Shown here: piece by piece, positions 48,266 through 59,339 of the stretch | Numbering within the stretch: position 1 is the first letter of the stretch | Layout of the letters: each line of letters opens with the position of its first letter | Assembly: GCF_030253575.1 (NCBI RefSeq) | Contig: NC_080568.1 | Coordinates: 28,726,001-28,790,000 of the forward strand | DNA length: 64,000 bases | Direction: 5' to 3' | DNA from: Rhododendron vialii | Lineage: Eukaryota > Streptophyta > Magnoliopsida > Ericales > Ericaceae | Program-made: the position numbers and the translations under genes | The notes under the pieces: generated by a model | The model's database searches: none | Seen by the model: only the letters and a program-made list of their open reading frames with translations | What the model was told of the DNA's origin: nothing

Positions 48266-49657
48266 TTACCTAGAACTGGCTCTTCTGCTTGCACTTTTCC
48301 CATCAAGAACAGCCACGAAAACTCTCCCGGCGTCATCGAAATTCCCTGTGTCGACAGCAATTGCTCCGATCACAGCCCGAAAAGCCCCGCAAACCACTGC
48401 CGGACTGGACGAATCGGTCTTCGGAGAAACCCTTACCACCTTCTGCAACCCTAATTGTGATCCCTCTTTGGCACAGGATGACTCCATGTTGCAAACCTCC
48501 GATATCTTACGGTTCAGATCTTTCGGAGAGATATCAATATCCTTGGCGAGTGATTTGAGCGCAATGGAGGCCTCAATCACGCTCGCTCCCAAAATACTCA
48601 GAGCTTTATTGTTCTCTTCCGAGAATGATGCGTGAGTCACTGCGCGACGGAGAAGGACAATACTATCGAAAGTATAGCTGAAAACAGAGACGAAAGACAT
48701 TATTGTATGTTTGGTTGCTAAGAAAATGAAGGCAAAAAAGCTTCCCAGCTATGTAGCACAGACACAGACGCGGACATGGATATGTATACGCATACGGATA
48801 TAGACACGAGATTTCTTAAAAAATTGAGACATGGACACCGCGGGGAACACGGAAAAAATAAATAAATAAAAAATAAATAACATTTATTTATATCATTGAA
48901 AAAATTGTTAGATGTATAAGCTTGAAGCTTCAATATAAATAAACAAGCATCATATCTACATTATATTACACTTTTAATCCAAAATATTTTAGTAATACAC
49001 AATTACCCCAAAAAAATTTAAAAATTGCATATTTAACCCCTGTCGTGCCCCTCGCGCTCCCCCCCTAAAAAGATTAATGAAGTTTATTAGACACGCACTT
49101 AGCGTGTCCCATAATTATTTTTTCGTGTCCAAGGGGACACGGCCTCTAGGAGTCTTATATGAATTTTTTTTTTTATAACTTCGGTCTATATTTTTATACT
49201 TTAGTGGACTCCCCTCGTCAAGACAAAGAAGGTGACATATAAATCATGACGAAAAGCTAAAAAGAAATAAATACTAGCATTTATACCAACTATCTTTAAC
49301 GAACATAAATTTAGTCCAAACTCAACCTTATTTACCCATATATACCAACAACAATACAAACCAATCATATACATATCCCTCCTACTGTATAACACCATTA
49401 ACAAACCGTTATCCCTTGTCCCCTTCAAGTATTGATGCATAAATGACTTACTTGATTTCATTCTGGAGGGCTTCGAGTGCGGCTGAAAAAGGTTCGATCG
49501 CGAAGACCTGCGGCATGTCAATGAAGAAAAAATGTTAGGGTTTGGATAGGGTTTAAGATTGATAAAGGGTTTTGGAGAAGAAAGTGAGGCGTACCTGAAG
49601 AGGTGAGTAGATCGCGAGGGCGAGGAAGACGACGGGAACGAATTCACCGGGACGCAT
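48266..49657 (-). CDS. NFD2: NFD2-like RNase III-domain protein
   Basis: Three minus-strand exons (49657-49595, 49507-49452, 48677-48266) join in frame at GT-AG sites and give 176 residues. The N-terminus (EFVPVVFLALAIYSPLQVFA) is a signal or membrane-anchor segment. Next come FSAALEALQNEINYTFDS and LLRRAVTHASFSEENNKA, then LSILGASVIEASIALKSLA. These match Arabidopsis NUCLEAR FUSION DEFECTIVE 2, needed for polar nuclei fusion. The RNase III signature (NERLEFLGD type) here reads KALSILGAS, so the catalytic Glu and Asp are replaced and cleavage activity is unlikely, as in the family. The stop TAA overlaps a strong donor-like AG|GTAAGC, so an alternative 3' end is possible. A GA tract precedes the ATG. 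Confidence 0.85.
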
Positions 49658-49674
49658 TTTGGCGATTTTGATCG

Positions 49675-49679
<5 letters not shown>

Positions 49680-49720
<41 letters not shown>
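49680..49720 (-). repeat. (GA)n tract in the NFD2-like leader
   Basis: About 20 CT units on the plus strand (GA on the sense strand) begin 22 bases upstream of the ATG, so the tract is probably in the 5'UTR. Confidence 0.7.
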
Positions 49721-49723
<3 letters not shown>

Positions 49724-49799
49724 GAAAACGAAGCGTGGAATGTGAGGACTGAGTGAGAAAAAAAGGTGAACAGACGAAGACTCGAGTCCGCTGTCACAT

Positions 49800-50690
49800 T
49801 CCACTGGGAAACGAGCGGTTATTCAGTACTCACGAAGTACCATCAGGCGACGCTCCATTTGTGTGAATACCACACATTAGCTATAGACCTATAGTGAAAT
49901 CAGACGTGTGAAAAGCGTTTCGAAGCATACTCAAAAAACAAGTTGTAATTCACCTTGTTTTCCATAAATTGATTAGTTAATTTATTGAAAAAATCAATGA
50001 TTGGTGTTTTGGTAGTATTAATTATAAATATTTAATTTCTTAACTTTTTAACTAATTCGGTTAAAAAAAAAGTGGGATTATTTCTAAGTTTGAATTTATA
50101 ACTTTTGGTTGTAAAAAAATCTGTCTCTATTTTTTTTCTTATTTGAATATGTAAAAGAGAATTGATTTCTACACTCCCTTTTAGTCATTCATATTTTTTT
50201 TTTGTCTTTATCTATTTGAATTTACTATTTCGTCTTTTTTCAATACACTTTTTCACATATTCAATGACAATATTATAAATTCATGTAAATATGGACAAAA
50301 AGAAAAAGAAAAATACGAATGGCTAAAAAGGAGTGCAGATCCTTTGCAAAACAATTACTAAATTCTACACGGGAGCCTTCGTATAACAAGTGATGCACGA
50401 CCAACCAACCAGATGGTGCCACGTCATCTCTGCACCCTCCCTCACCTTATCAAACCCCCTTCTCTCCCTCGTTTCTTCCCAACCTTTCTTCCTCCCGTTC
50501 CCCTTTCGAATAATTGACCACCAAGTATTCCTCATCGGCGACCATTTACCAACTGCCACCTCCGGCCGGTGGCCACTACCACCTCTTGGCTAGTCATTCG
50601 TACACACCTTCCCGTCTCATTCTCCATTGCAAAAAGGCCACATAAAATTTCTAGACTCGTTATCCAAAGTTCAGTCGTCAGATTTCACAG
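49800..50690. other. intergenic gap, probable shared promoter region
   Basis: Lies between two divergent genes. AT-rich with a C-rich patch at 50400-50590. No gene recognised. It probably holds the promoters of both neighbours. Confidence 0.4.
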
Positions 50691-50692
50691 TC

Positions 50693-50699
50693 TATAAAG
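50693..50699 (+). promoter_or_regulatory. TATA box of the 50744-54135 gene
   Basis: TATAAAG at 50693-50699 sits 45-51 bases before the ATG, implying a very short leader (start near 50725). Confidence 0.55.
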
Positions 50700-50743
50700 A
50701 CTCTATACATACATACGCCACAGCCGAACCCAAAAGCTAAACC

Positions 50744-53700
50744 ATGCCAGGGCCAGGGCCCCACATGCTCTACACCCTGGGCACAGGCCAAGCCCTGACC
50801 GCCTTATCCAACGGCAGGTTCAGCCCACACCACTCCCTCACCTACGCCGTCAACGCCTTCTTCGGCCCCGATCTCGGCTCCTTCTCCCAGTGGCTCGCTT
50901 CCACCCTCGGACTGGGCCGGACTTTCGCGTCTTGCGTCGAGCAGCTGGTGCACCACCCTTTCTACTACGTCTTGGTTCTTGGGTTTCCTCTTTCTCTTCT
51001 TTACAGTTGGGTGTCTAAGGTTGTTCTTCGAAAAGGGTTGCTTGATTCCGTTTCTGGGGTGAGTATTTCTTTTTTTTTTTTTGAAATAGATATTGAGCCA
51101 ATAAATCAAACCACTGTGGACAGATTTTTATGTGGTTCGGACAAATTTGGTTTTTAGCCAAATTCGTCTACACCACGGCAGCCTAATCCATTCTCATTAA
51201 TAAATCTAGTAGACATTGTGGATAGATTTAGTACACATTGTGGAATTTGGAGTTGGTTCTGGATTAGGTTTTTGGAATGCGTGATTGGGTTACTTGGGTT
51301 GTATGTTTTGGGTTTAGTTGAGGGCTTTCTAGTTATTTGTTCTTATTGGGTAATTACTGTTGGATTTCTTGGAGACCTTCAACTTGGGAATAAGTACATT
51401 AGTCTACTTACCATATTAATCAATTTTTGTGGTCTTAAATTAAATGAGCTATTTTTAACAAGTCTTAACACTCACTCTCCCATGCAATTCATACTCATGT
51501 TATTGTGGACCGGGTAGCAGGTGTATGTACTTTTACAGATTGATGAGGTGGGAGAATTGATCCGGAAGACTTGACCCACGTGAGACCACAAAATACCTAG
51601 CTCTGATTAGGTCTTCTAAGTGGGTATTTGGACTGTATTATGGTGGGTTTGAGCATTGTAAGCAGATATTGGGGTTCTTAATTTAATTCCATTGGCATTT
51701 AATAAATCTAGTGGCCTGTGGAGCTAATTATGATCTAGGGGCTCTCCAGTGAGTATGGAGAAGGAGTACTTTGTAGGCAAAAAATATCTTCTTACTGTAA
51801 ATCCGCTTAACATGAAGAGATATATTTTTGACGAAGGATCATCACAAGGCTTTCTTATTGTTAAACAGGTTTCAATATTGATATTGATAATTGTAGGATG
51901 TAGGTTTAACTTTATTGCTGGTTTTATGGTGCAGGTGCCTCTTAGCAGGAAACAATGCTTCTTGTTGATCTCAGCAGGATCTTTATCCCACTTTTTCTTA
52001 GACCACTTGTTTGAGGTAATATTTTGAATTTGATATGCTAATCTTGTTGTTGACCTCGAAATGTTTGAGCATATTTCTCTTGATTTTCCGAAATAAAACT
52101 GAGGTGGCTGGTGATGTTCTGGGATGTTTGAGGTGACTTGGTTTAGAAATTGGTTCACAAAACTATGCAGGTGGCTGAGATTTAGGAGGGTCAAGTTATC
52201 TGCTGTCACAACAATTGTACAGATGATTAAAAATTTGTTGTCTATGGTATTGCTACTGACGACTGAGGTTTTGAATTTTCTGGATTATATTGTCATTTGG
52301 TTGCGTAGGCTGTTGCTGTACTAAACAACTGCCAAATTATAGAGAAAGTTCTGGCGACTAAAGTAAAAGCTAATCTATAGTTGCAGTCGTAGTGTTGGAC
52401 CATTGGTATCATAATCAAACTCATCAAATGAATGCTACTTTGTGGGAGAATGCTGAGCGCATAGGGCAAGAGATGTAAGGCCTTAAAACATGGTTTTGGC
52501 CTTGCGCTAAAAACTTTGACTATTGAACATTTGATATAGACAACACGCCCAAATTGTTGATACATAGTTGCATTCAGATATATATTGTTTGAGCTTTTGA
52601 TTAATGAAGCTATTTAGATGGAAAGAGATAAGTTCCATATGTTGGTTATTAACTAAGCGAATATACCAAAGCTTTGATTTCCCTTGTGGTGGCACTCTTG
52701 TGGTGTCATTTGCCATGTCAACGGTTCGAGTGGTACCCACACTCACACCAAAAAAAAAAACTTAGCGAATACCATTGGCCAATAGTGATACAGTTAGTCA
52801 ATATGCTTATCAGTTAAAGGTGGCTGATTTAATAAATTCTAGGGTTCCTATGGTTCATAGATAGTCTGTACATAGCTAACAAACAACGATTGATGGGAGG
52901 GAGGAGGACACTGGATGACTTTTGCTTGAACAAGTGAGCCATGTGGGGAAGAACAAAATATTCAGAACCATAGCATGGTGAGAGCATGGCTAAATGTCCT
53001 CTTGACAAAGCCCTTTTTGGGTTTTAAGTTCTTAATTTCCAGAAATTCTGGTTCCGGCTTTTTCCTCTTCCATCTAGTAACCTGGTATAGTGAGGCTTCT
53101 TGGGCTAGTCAGAGAGTGAAAGTAAACTGTAGAATAGCGAAGATCCGTTCCAGAAGTAACATCACACATTATTTGTGCAATGTCAAGCCATTTGTCACTT
53201 GGAAACCTATTTGGTAATTTATTTCAGAAAGTGCCACTATACTTTAGAGAGGGACAATATCAGAGAAAATGAATGCAAAGTCCTCTAAAATCTCATCTTC
53301 TCCATCCTTAGTCCTTACTACATGAAATTTCTACAGATACGATGATATGAGGAATATCTGTTGTGCTGATTCATCCAAATTTTCCACTTCCGTATTGTAC
53401 AGGAAAATGGGCATTCTTCCATGTATACTTGGATATTAAGTACTGGTTGGTGGGAAAGCCGTGCCCCTGTCAACCCAGATGCTGTCATTGTAATTGGCTT
53501 CTTATGCACTAGCTTGATCTGTGGTTTCATTTACATCAACAGGTTTTGATTTACATTCACTGCGCACAAATCTTTTCTAGTTCTTTCCAGGGCCGGTATA
53601 GCTTCGACATATTTGGCGTGCCTAATTCTATTTTTGGTCTAAGTTTTGGCAATGGAAAAGAAAATGAAGGGGAAATCAAAACTTGTACACATGCTTTTTG

Positions 53701-54135
53701 TTTAGAATCAAACAAAGACAATGAAAAATTCTTCTCATTTTCTTAACCCAAGTACCCAACCAAGTAAAACAAGAATTTTTAGCTTCTTCCGCTTTGTTTT
53801 TGTCATCTATTTGTTGCATTTCCTTTCGTTTTCAATTTCAGAATCCAAGATTGAAGCGACGTATTGGTTTGTTTTGCAGAGTGAAATCCTTGAAGTCTAT
53901 TAGAAATAGATCAAATGAATCAATGAGGCTGATTTTGATCATAGCAAGCCTGTACTGCTTATGGTGTGCAAGCCAGATATACTTGGTAAATCCTCGTCGA
54001 GCTCCTGTTGGTGAAGAGGCTGATCTCGGAGTTCTTGTGTTTCTAGGAATTTACCTATTTCTCCCTCATGGGTTGTGTATCATGTCCATGAACCCAAAAG
54101 AATATGCTGGATCTGAAGAACAGCTCCCACTTTAA
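50744..54135 (+). CDS. conserved polytopic membrane protein, function unassigned
   Basis: Four exons (50744-51058, 51935-52015, 53403-53542, 53880-54135) join in frame through GT-AG introns and give 263 residues. The N-terminal third is soluble-looking (MPGPGPHMLYTLGTGQALTA, then FSPHHSLTYAVNAFFGPDLG). Hydrophobic segments follow at about 72-90, 113-127, 160-177, 195-212 and 228-247. The second hydrophobic segment ends in a polar cluster, SHFFLDHLFEENGH, with His124, Asp128, His129 and His136. Together with the N-terminal HH and FGPDLG this recalls metal-dependent membrane hydrolases of the YdjM type, but that is only a suggestion. The C-terminus (MNPKEYAGSEEQLPL) is cytosolic-looking. The gene appears intact. 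Confidence 0.8.
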
Positions 54136-54992
54136 AAGGCAGCATTAGAGCTATAGTGTGGCTTATAACACAAATTCCCCTGCTTTGGAGAACTGCAGAA
54201 GGTTCTGTAGTTGCTGCATGAGCCTCTACTTTCAGTTTTTCTTCCCTTGGGGATTTGTACGGATGATATACACATTGATTAACCACAAGTGTACTGGATG
54301 TTGTTTGTTGTATACTGTTTGAAACGAATTTAGATGATTTTGTAGCTGAAAACTTGAACTACTGTCTACCAAATGTGATGTAGAACATAGATAGGTCGAT
54401 GTGAGTCATATGACTTGTACCTGATATTTTCTCTCCTTTTTTAATTATTATTCAATGTAAGAGCAAGTTCACTCAATGAATTTTCTTTTGCCGATGGAAA
54501 AAAGGTGTTTGCTCGGTGAAATTAAGAAGTATGAAACAGTAATGTTGATATACCGGTATAATGTCAATTTGGCACAATCTCAAATACCGACCATTTGATT
54601 AAACTCATCGTAATTTGATTAAATCAACTGGCTTGGGTGATGTGACAGATTTAGTAAAACCAAAGTTGTTTCCAACTAAAGACGACATTGTCGTCTTCTA
54701 GCAACAATCTAATCTCACAATTGTCCAATGAACATATGATTTGGTCAAAACAATCTCCTAAAATTATAATTTTGGCAACCAATATAACATCCCCGCCCCT
54801 CATGTGAATCATGAAATGGATGGAATACAGAGGCCAAAATAGAATTTTGGTGTGGAAGTACAGGGTTCTAAATAATTAGCCTCAAGAAGAAAGAATCAAA
54901 AGTTGAGGGGGATGAATTGTAATTTTCTTCAAACGACGTCGTTGAGAGAACCCCAGTCTCCCGTGGGATTGGTTCTATATGAATCCCAGCCT

Positions 54993-54999
54993 ATATAAC
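54993..54999 (+). promoter_or_regulatory. TATA box of DSS1
   Basis: TATATAA at 54993-54999 lies about 110 bases before the DSS1 ATG, placing the start near 55025. The leader contains AAAACCCTAGC (about 55036), a telo-box-like motif often seen in promoters of plant translation and proteasome genes. Confidence 0.55.
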
Positions 55000-55105
55000 A
55001 TTTAGCATTCTGCCTCGATTCTTCGACGCTTATCAAAAACCCTAGCTTATTCACAGAAGATAAATCAATCTTGTCGTCACAGCAGGTTCGTTGGAGATAT
55101 TTGGA

Positions 55106-55441
55106 ATGGCGACTGAACCCAAGGCGGCAACAGAAGAACCGAAGATCGATCTGTTCGAAGACGATGACGAGTTCGAAGAGTTCGAAATCAACGAAAGTAA
55201 GTCCTTTTCGTTTCCTTTACACGGCATAATATGTGCAAATAAATTCTTTGGATTTTTTCTTGAATCTGTTTAATTTTAGTTCGTTTACGAGGCAACGACT
55301 TGGAGTTTTCTTAAATCGTGTTGTAGAACTTTTGTTGTTTTTGGTTAGTTAGGTCTGCATCTTATTCCAATTGAGTTCTGGTTTGATAGCCTCTGTGCCC
55401 TAGAATTGGATTTGGCGAGGTTAGATAAATACGGGGATTCA

Positions 55442-55477
<36 letters not shown>

Positions 55478-55933
55478 CAATACTAATGTCCCACCTCGGC
55501 TAAGTATGGGCTTGGCCATGTTCATATAAGTTCTTGGGCACCCTCTCCTTGTAAGCCGGTTTTCAAGGTTGAGTTCTACCCAAGGGTTAGTATCATTGGT
55601 ATCAGAGCCAACCATAATGTCGAGTATGGGCTTGGATGCAGGGCTACCTATTGATTGGACGAGTGTTCCATGCCAATAGAGTGATGGGCCGCCGTGGACG
55701 TCGGTTGCGGAGTGTGGTGGTATGTTACGATCCTAATGTCCCACATCGGCTAAGTATGGGCTTAGCCATGTGCATATAAGCTCTTGGGCACCCTCCCCTT
55801 GTAAGCCGGTCTTCAAGGGTGAGTTCTACCTAAGGGTTTGTATCGGAGAGGTCATGTAGTCCAATGTTATTCATTTGCCCAAGGGTTTGTATCGGAGAGG
55901 TCATGTAGTCCAATGTTATTCATTTGCTTGTGT

Positions 55934-55995
<62 letters not shown>

Positions 55996-57129
55996 CATGT
56001 AGTTCAATGTTATTCATTTGCTTGTGTTTTGTAAGTATGGACATCAGTAGTCAGTACATCACTATCTTGGTCTCGGAACTACACCAGTCAGTCCCCATTC
56101 TTCACGTAAAGCTTTATTCTTCTGGGATGGTATCGCCAATCTCTTGAGCTCAGGAAATCCCTAATGTTAATTACTGTTTTAGAGATTGTTTACTTGCTCC
56201 CCTGTTGCAACCTTTAGTGTGGAAAATCCTTTGGTTCCTTTCCATCCACAGGTTGTGGGCTGTAGCTTCCAGTAAACTTCTTAGTATTGCTCCAAAAGCC
56301 TGTGTTATTGTAGCAGGGCACACAACCCGCCATCACCAAATGACAAAGGAGATGGAAGGAATGGTTTTGAGAGGGACTGATGATGTGATCTAGTTGCCTA
56401 GTCTCACCTAATGCTGTAAAGTTAACAAGTACAAACTGATAGATGATTCATTTTGATGGGTGACAGATTCTGCTTCATTAGATACCGCGTGGCAGTCTGT
56501 TAAGTTATATATGCTGGTCTTTTTATTTAGCAACGAAAAAGTTGCATGCTTGGTGATGTTTAGTTTTGCACTGCTGGTCTCTCGCAAGATAATATGTCCT
56601 GTTATTATTAGTTTGCACTTTGCACATTAGAGTATATACTTTTATGCTTCTATGAGATAAGTGGGTGGGTATACGGAAGACATCAAATTGCCATTGTTGA
56701 TAACACCGTTAACGAATGACACAAAATTCATTATTGTTTACGCCGCAATGTCTCAATTTGCAAATGTGACTAGTTTGTGCTGCAAAATGTGCAGATTTGT
56801 AGCCAGTTTGGTTGCGTTTTCTATCATTATTCTCTTGTTTTTATGGCGGAAATGCAGACATTGTGATTCACAGCTGATATTTTTCTTTACATGATGCAAA
56901 ACTTGCCTTTTGTAATTTAATTTAATTTTCGTAAGTGAACCCTTAGGATCACCTGTTTTGAATCTTTATCTTTGCTAATACAATGACAATGGCAGAGTGG
57001 GAGGACATGGAGGAAGGGAAAGAGATAATGCAGCAGTGGGAAGATGACTGGGATGATGATGACGTCAATGATGACTTCTCTCTCCAGCTGAGGAGGGAGC
57101 TGGAGAGCAATACTGAGAAGAAGAATTGA
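55106..57129 (+). CDS. DSS1: 26S proteasome lid subunit DSS1/SEM1
   Basis: Two exons (55106-55196 and 56996-57129) give 74 residues. The protein is small and very acidic: KIDLFEDDDEFEEFEINE in exon 1, and KWEDMEEGKEIMQQWEDDWD, then DDVNDDFSLQLRRELE in exon 2. The two acidic/aromatic blocks are the hallmarks of DSS1, which stabilises the proteasome lid and also binds BRCA2 and the TREX-2 complex. Length fits plant members (about 73-74). The junction codon gives Lys just before the Trp, where I recall Asp or Glu in related proteins. The 1.8 kb intron holds a TRIM element, GA runs and short duplications. The gene appears functional and is probably constitutive. Confidence 0.9.
55475..55844 (+). 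mobile_element. TRIM (miniature LTR retrotransposon) in the DSS1 intron
   Basis: Two direct repeats of about 120 bases (about 55475-55594 and 55723-55844) share ATGTCCCAC, TCGGCTAAGTATGGGCTT and CCTTGTAAGCCGGT. Immediately after the first lies TGGTATCAGAGCC (55597-55609), a primer-binding site for initiator Met tRNA. The internal part is only about 125 bases and non-coding. This is a structurally whole TRIM with diverged LTRs, so not very young. It needs proteins of an autonomous relative to move. Confidence 0.8.
55833..56032. repeat. short tandem duplication of the TRIM edge and (GA)n
   Basis: A unit of about 48 bases starting AAGGGTTTGTATCGGAGAGG occurs at 55833 and again at about 55881. 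A third partial copy (GGTCATGTAGTTCAATGTTA) follows a (GA)n run of about 55939-55991. The unit includes the end of the right LTR, so the duplication happened after TRIM insertion. Confidence 0.65.
56288..56597 (+). repeat. duplicated block A, copy 1 (in the DSS1 intron)
   Basis: Matches 61169-61527 closely, including GGAGATGGAAGGA, GGGACTGATGATGTGATCTA and GCAACGAAAAAGTTGCATGC. A short frame ending MVLRGTDDVI then stop is kept in both copies (VVLRGTDDVI in the other), hinting at an old coding exon of unknown origin. Confidence 0.7.
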
Positions 57130-57710
57130 GCTAAGAATAGATACTTGACATTGTCATTTGCTCTTCTTCAGCGTCCATTGCAATTTGTTTTCCAAACTCA
57201 CTGTCAGTTTCCTCATTAAACTTTTTATTTCTGACAAATAGTGTATGAATTTGGTTTAGACTCGCGAAGCTTGTGTTCTAGAAATTCAGAACTCAACCAT
57301 TTGTAATGCATCCGTGTCGTATGTTTTATTTTCTGTTTTCAACTGTTGAATGTTCTACGTCATTGATGAACTCTGCCTTTGTGCTGGGTGAATTGGTTGA
57401 AGTATATCTTGTAAAGAAGTCACCAATCCATATGGCGTTGCTTCACGTGCGGGACCTTTGTGAGCCTGAATAAGTAGTTTTGATAGGCAATTTCGATATA
57501 GGTTGTTGAAATATCTATATACTTAACTCATATCGAAATACCTATAATCGACAACCTATATAGATAGAGACTTGACTCCAGATTGCATAGTTTACCCCGT
57601 CACTTGCTATGTAATAGCTATCTCCGTACTTCAGTTTGACTAGTACACTGGTAATTTCTGTTGACGGTCACACCAAGGATTTTAAAATCGTGGTATCTAG
57701 GGCCGTAAAT

Positions 57711-58262
57711 GAGCAAGCTTTGGAATGTTTAGGTTCGTTCGTTAAGTTTTTAAATGAATTCGAGCCAAGCTCAAGCTCAATAAAAATTTGACAAGGCGAG
57801 CTCAAGCCGAGTTTGCCGAGGTTTTGACTCGAACTTGTTCACAAGCCTTAACGAGTCAAAGATATTATAGATATTTAATACTCTTATACAAGTCTAGAAC
57901 CACAAATGAAATTTTTATGTAGTCCATAAATAAGTTCATACATATATGAAATCATAAGCGCATGGAGTATTAAAATTTTGAGTTTATAGCACTTTTAAAA
58001 GTTTATATACATGTACAAGTTCTAAAATTTTCGTTATATAGATGTAAAAGTTTATACATATTCGAGGTTATATGTGAAATTCTTGTGAGATATACATATA
58101 CTCTAGGTTCCCGAACACAATTGTTGTCAATGATTATGACGTTTATAAGATTTAGTGATATGGTGATGCTTTGTGGTAGTGATTGATATTTATGTTTTGT
58201 AAAAATATTGTTTTTGAAAATCTTTGACTTTTATAAACAAACAAAACTCGAATATCTTTAAT
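57711..58262 (+). repeat. duplicated block B, copy 1
   Basis: About 550 bases beginning near ATCTAGGGCCGTAAATGAGC and containing GAGCTCAAGCCGAG and CAAGCCTTAACGAGTCAAAG. Repeated at 61661-62215. Its last about 120 bases occur a third time at about 60205-60345 (GATGCTTTGTGCTTGTGATTG). The opening resembles a dispersed plant repeat, so transposon origin is possible. Confidence 0.65.
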
Positions 58263-58439
58263 GGAAATGCCAAACCAATTCCTGAAACTTCTAAAACAAG
58301 TATTTCTTTCTCTCTCTTTTTTGAAGGAACACAAACATAGCATCTAACACAGGTATTCAATAAGCTCGAACTTGTTTTCCATCTTTGTAACTTCAGACGC
58401 AGGAATCAACCTTTCGAAGAGATGATCCAACACTTTTTG

Positions 58440-58610
58440 GATTTGCATAAACCTGTTTTGGATGTTACAAAATAGGATGGAAATGTGTCCTAAACCAAGT
58501 ACTGCTTAAACATTCAACCCACGAAAAGAACAATAGAAAGAGCCAGGTTTCATTCATATCAAAGTACATGTCAGAAATATAGCACCAAAAAAAAGGGACG
58601 TAATAATCCC
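58440..58610. repeat. duplicated block C, copy 1 (3' region of the RING-H2 gene)
   Basis: AAACCTGTTTTGGATGTTAC through CAAAGTACATGTCAGAAAT matches 63822-63949 almost base for base; the match continues as far as the window end, from 63970 to 64000. It covers the probable 3'UTR of the RING-H2 gene. Confidence 0.75.
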
Positions 58611-58904
58611 AGATGTTGCTTTGTTCTTGTTGACATCAAGAAGCTAGCAATGGTCCTTTCACTCGGCATCGTCAGACACTAAGGCCGACTCTCGTTCTTG
58701 CTCGAGGGTGGGTCTTGCAACTAAGTAATCCAAAAGAATTTAATCTTCTTTCTCTTTCTCAAAAGGAAAGGAAAAGAAAAAAAAAAATAAACTGAAGGAG
58801 CCTCTCACCCTGCTGGTGCTGATACTGAAACCTTCATTCCAAAATACAACTAAGACAACTTCTGCATCTATATTTGGAACTCCCAATTGCCGGTCCACAT
58901 CTCT

Positions 58905-59339
58905 CTACACCGAGTCAACTCCGACTTCTCCAGGATTTCTACTTTGCTCCTCAGTGTTTACTAGATTTGCATCGGCTCGGCAAACTGGACAAATAGCTGC
59001 TTTCAACAACCATGAATCGATACATTGAGCATGGAAACTGTGCTGGCAATTAGGTAGCAACCTGCACATTTCCCCTTCCTTGAAACTCTCCAAACAAATA
59101 GCACATTCCATATGACTACTCTTTCTTCTCTTCTCCTCCAGCTTATAATCAAAAGAAGGCAATTTTCCAATGTCATCAGAAGACATTTTTGGTCTTCTGG
59201 TGCTGCTCAGTCGACCAACAGTATTAGCAGGATTAATGTCAAAACCACCCCTCAATGCCCTCGCCACTACACAAACATGAATTGTCACCATAACAGCAAT
59301 GACCGCAAACAGTAAGATAAACGAGACTGCGATGTCCAT
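58905..59339 (-). CDS. RING-H2 finger E3 ubiquitin ligase, ATL-like
   Basis: A single exon encodes 144 residues. A hydrophobic span (about 5-29, VSFILLFAVIAVMVTIHVCV) anchors the N-terminus. A basic Ser-rich linker carries KLPSFDYKLEEK, in place of the ATL GLD motif. A C3H2C3 RING-H2 follows with ligands Cys79, Cys82, Cys98, His100, His103, Cys106, Cys117 and Cys120, and with Trp110 and Pro118, which contact E2 enzymes in this class. It should act as a membrane-anchored E3 ligase. Substrate unknown. Intronless structure and length fit small ATL proteins. A second copy of its 3' flank at the window end suggests a paralogue just outside. Confidence 0.88.
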   Translation of the reverse strand: MDIAVSFILLFAVIAVMVTIHVCVVARALRGGFDINPANTVGRLSSTRRPKMSSDDIGKLPSFDYKLEEKRRKSSHMECAICLESFKEGEMCRLLPNCQHSFHAQCIDSWLLKAAICPVCRADANLVNTEEQSRNPGEVGVDSV

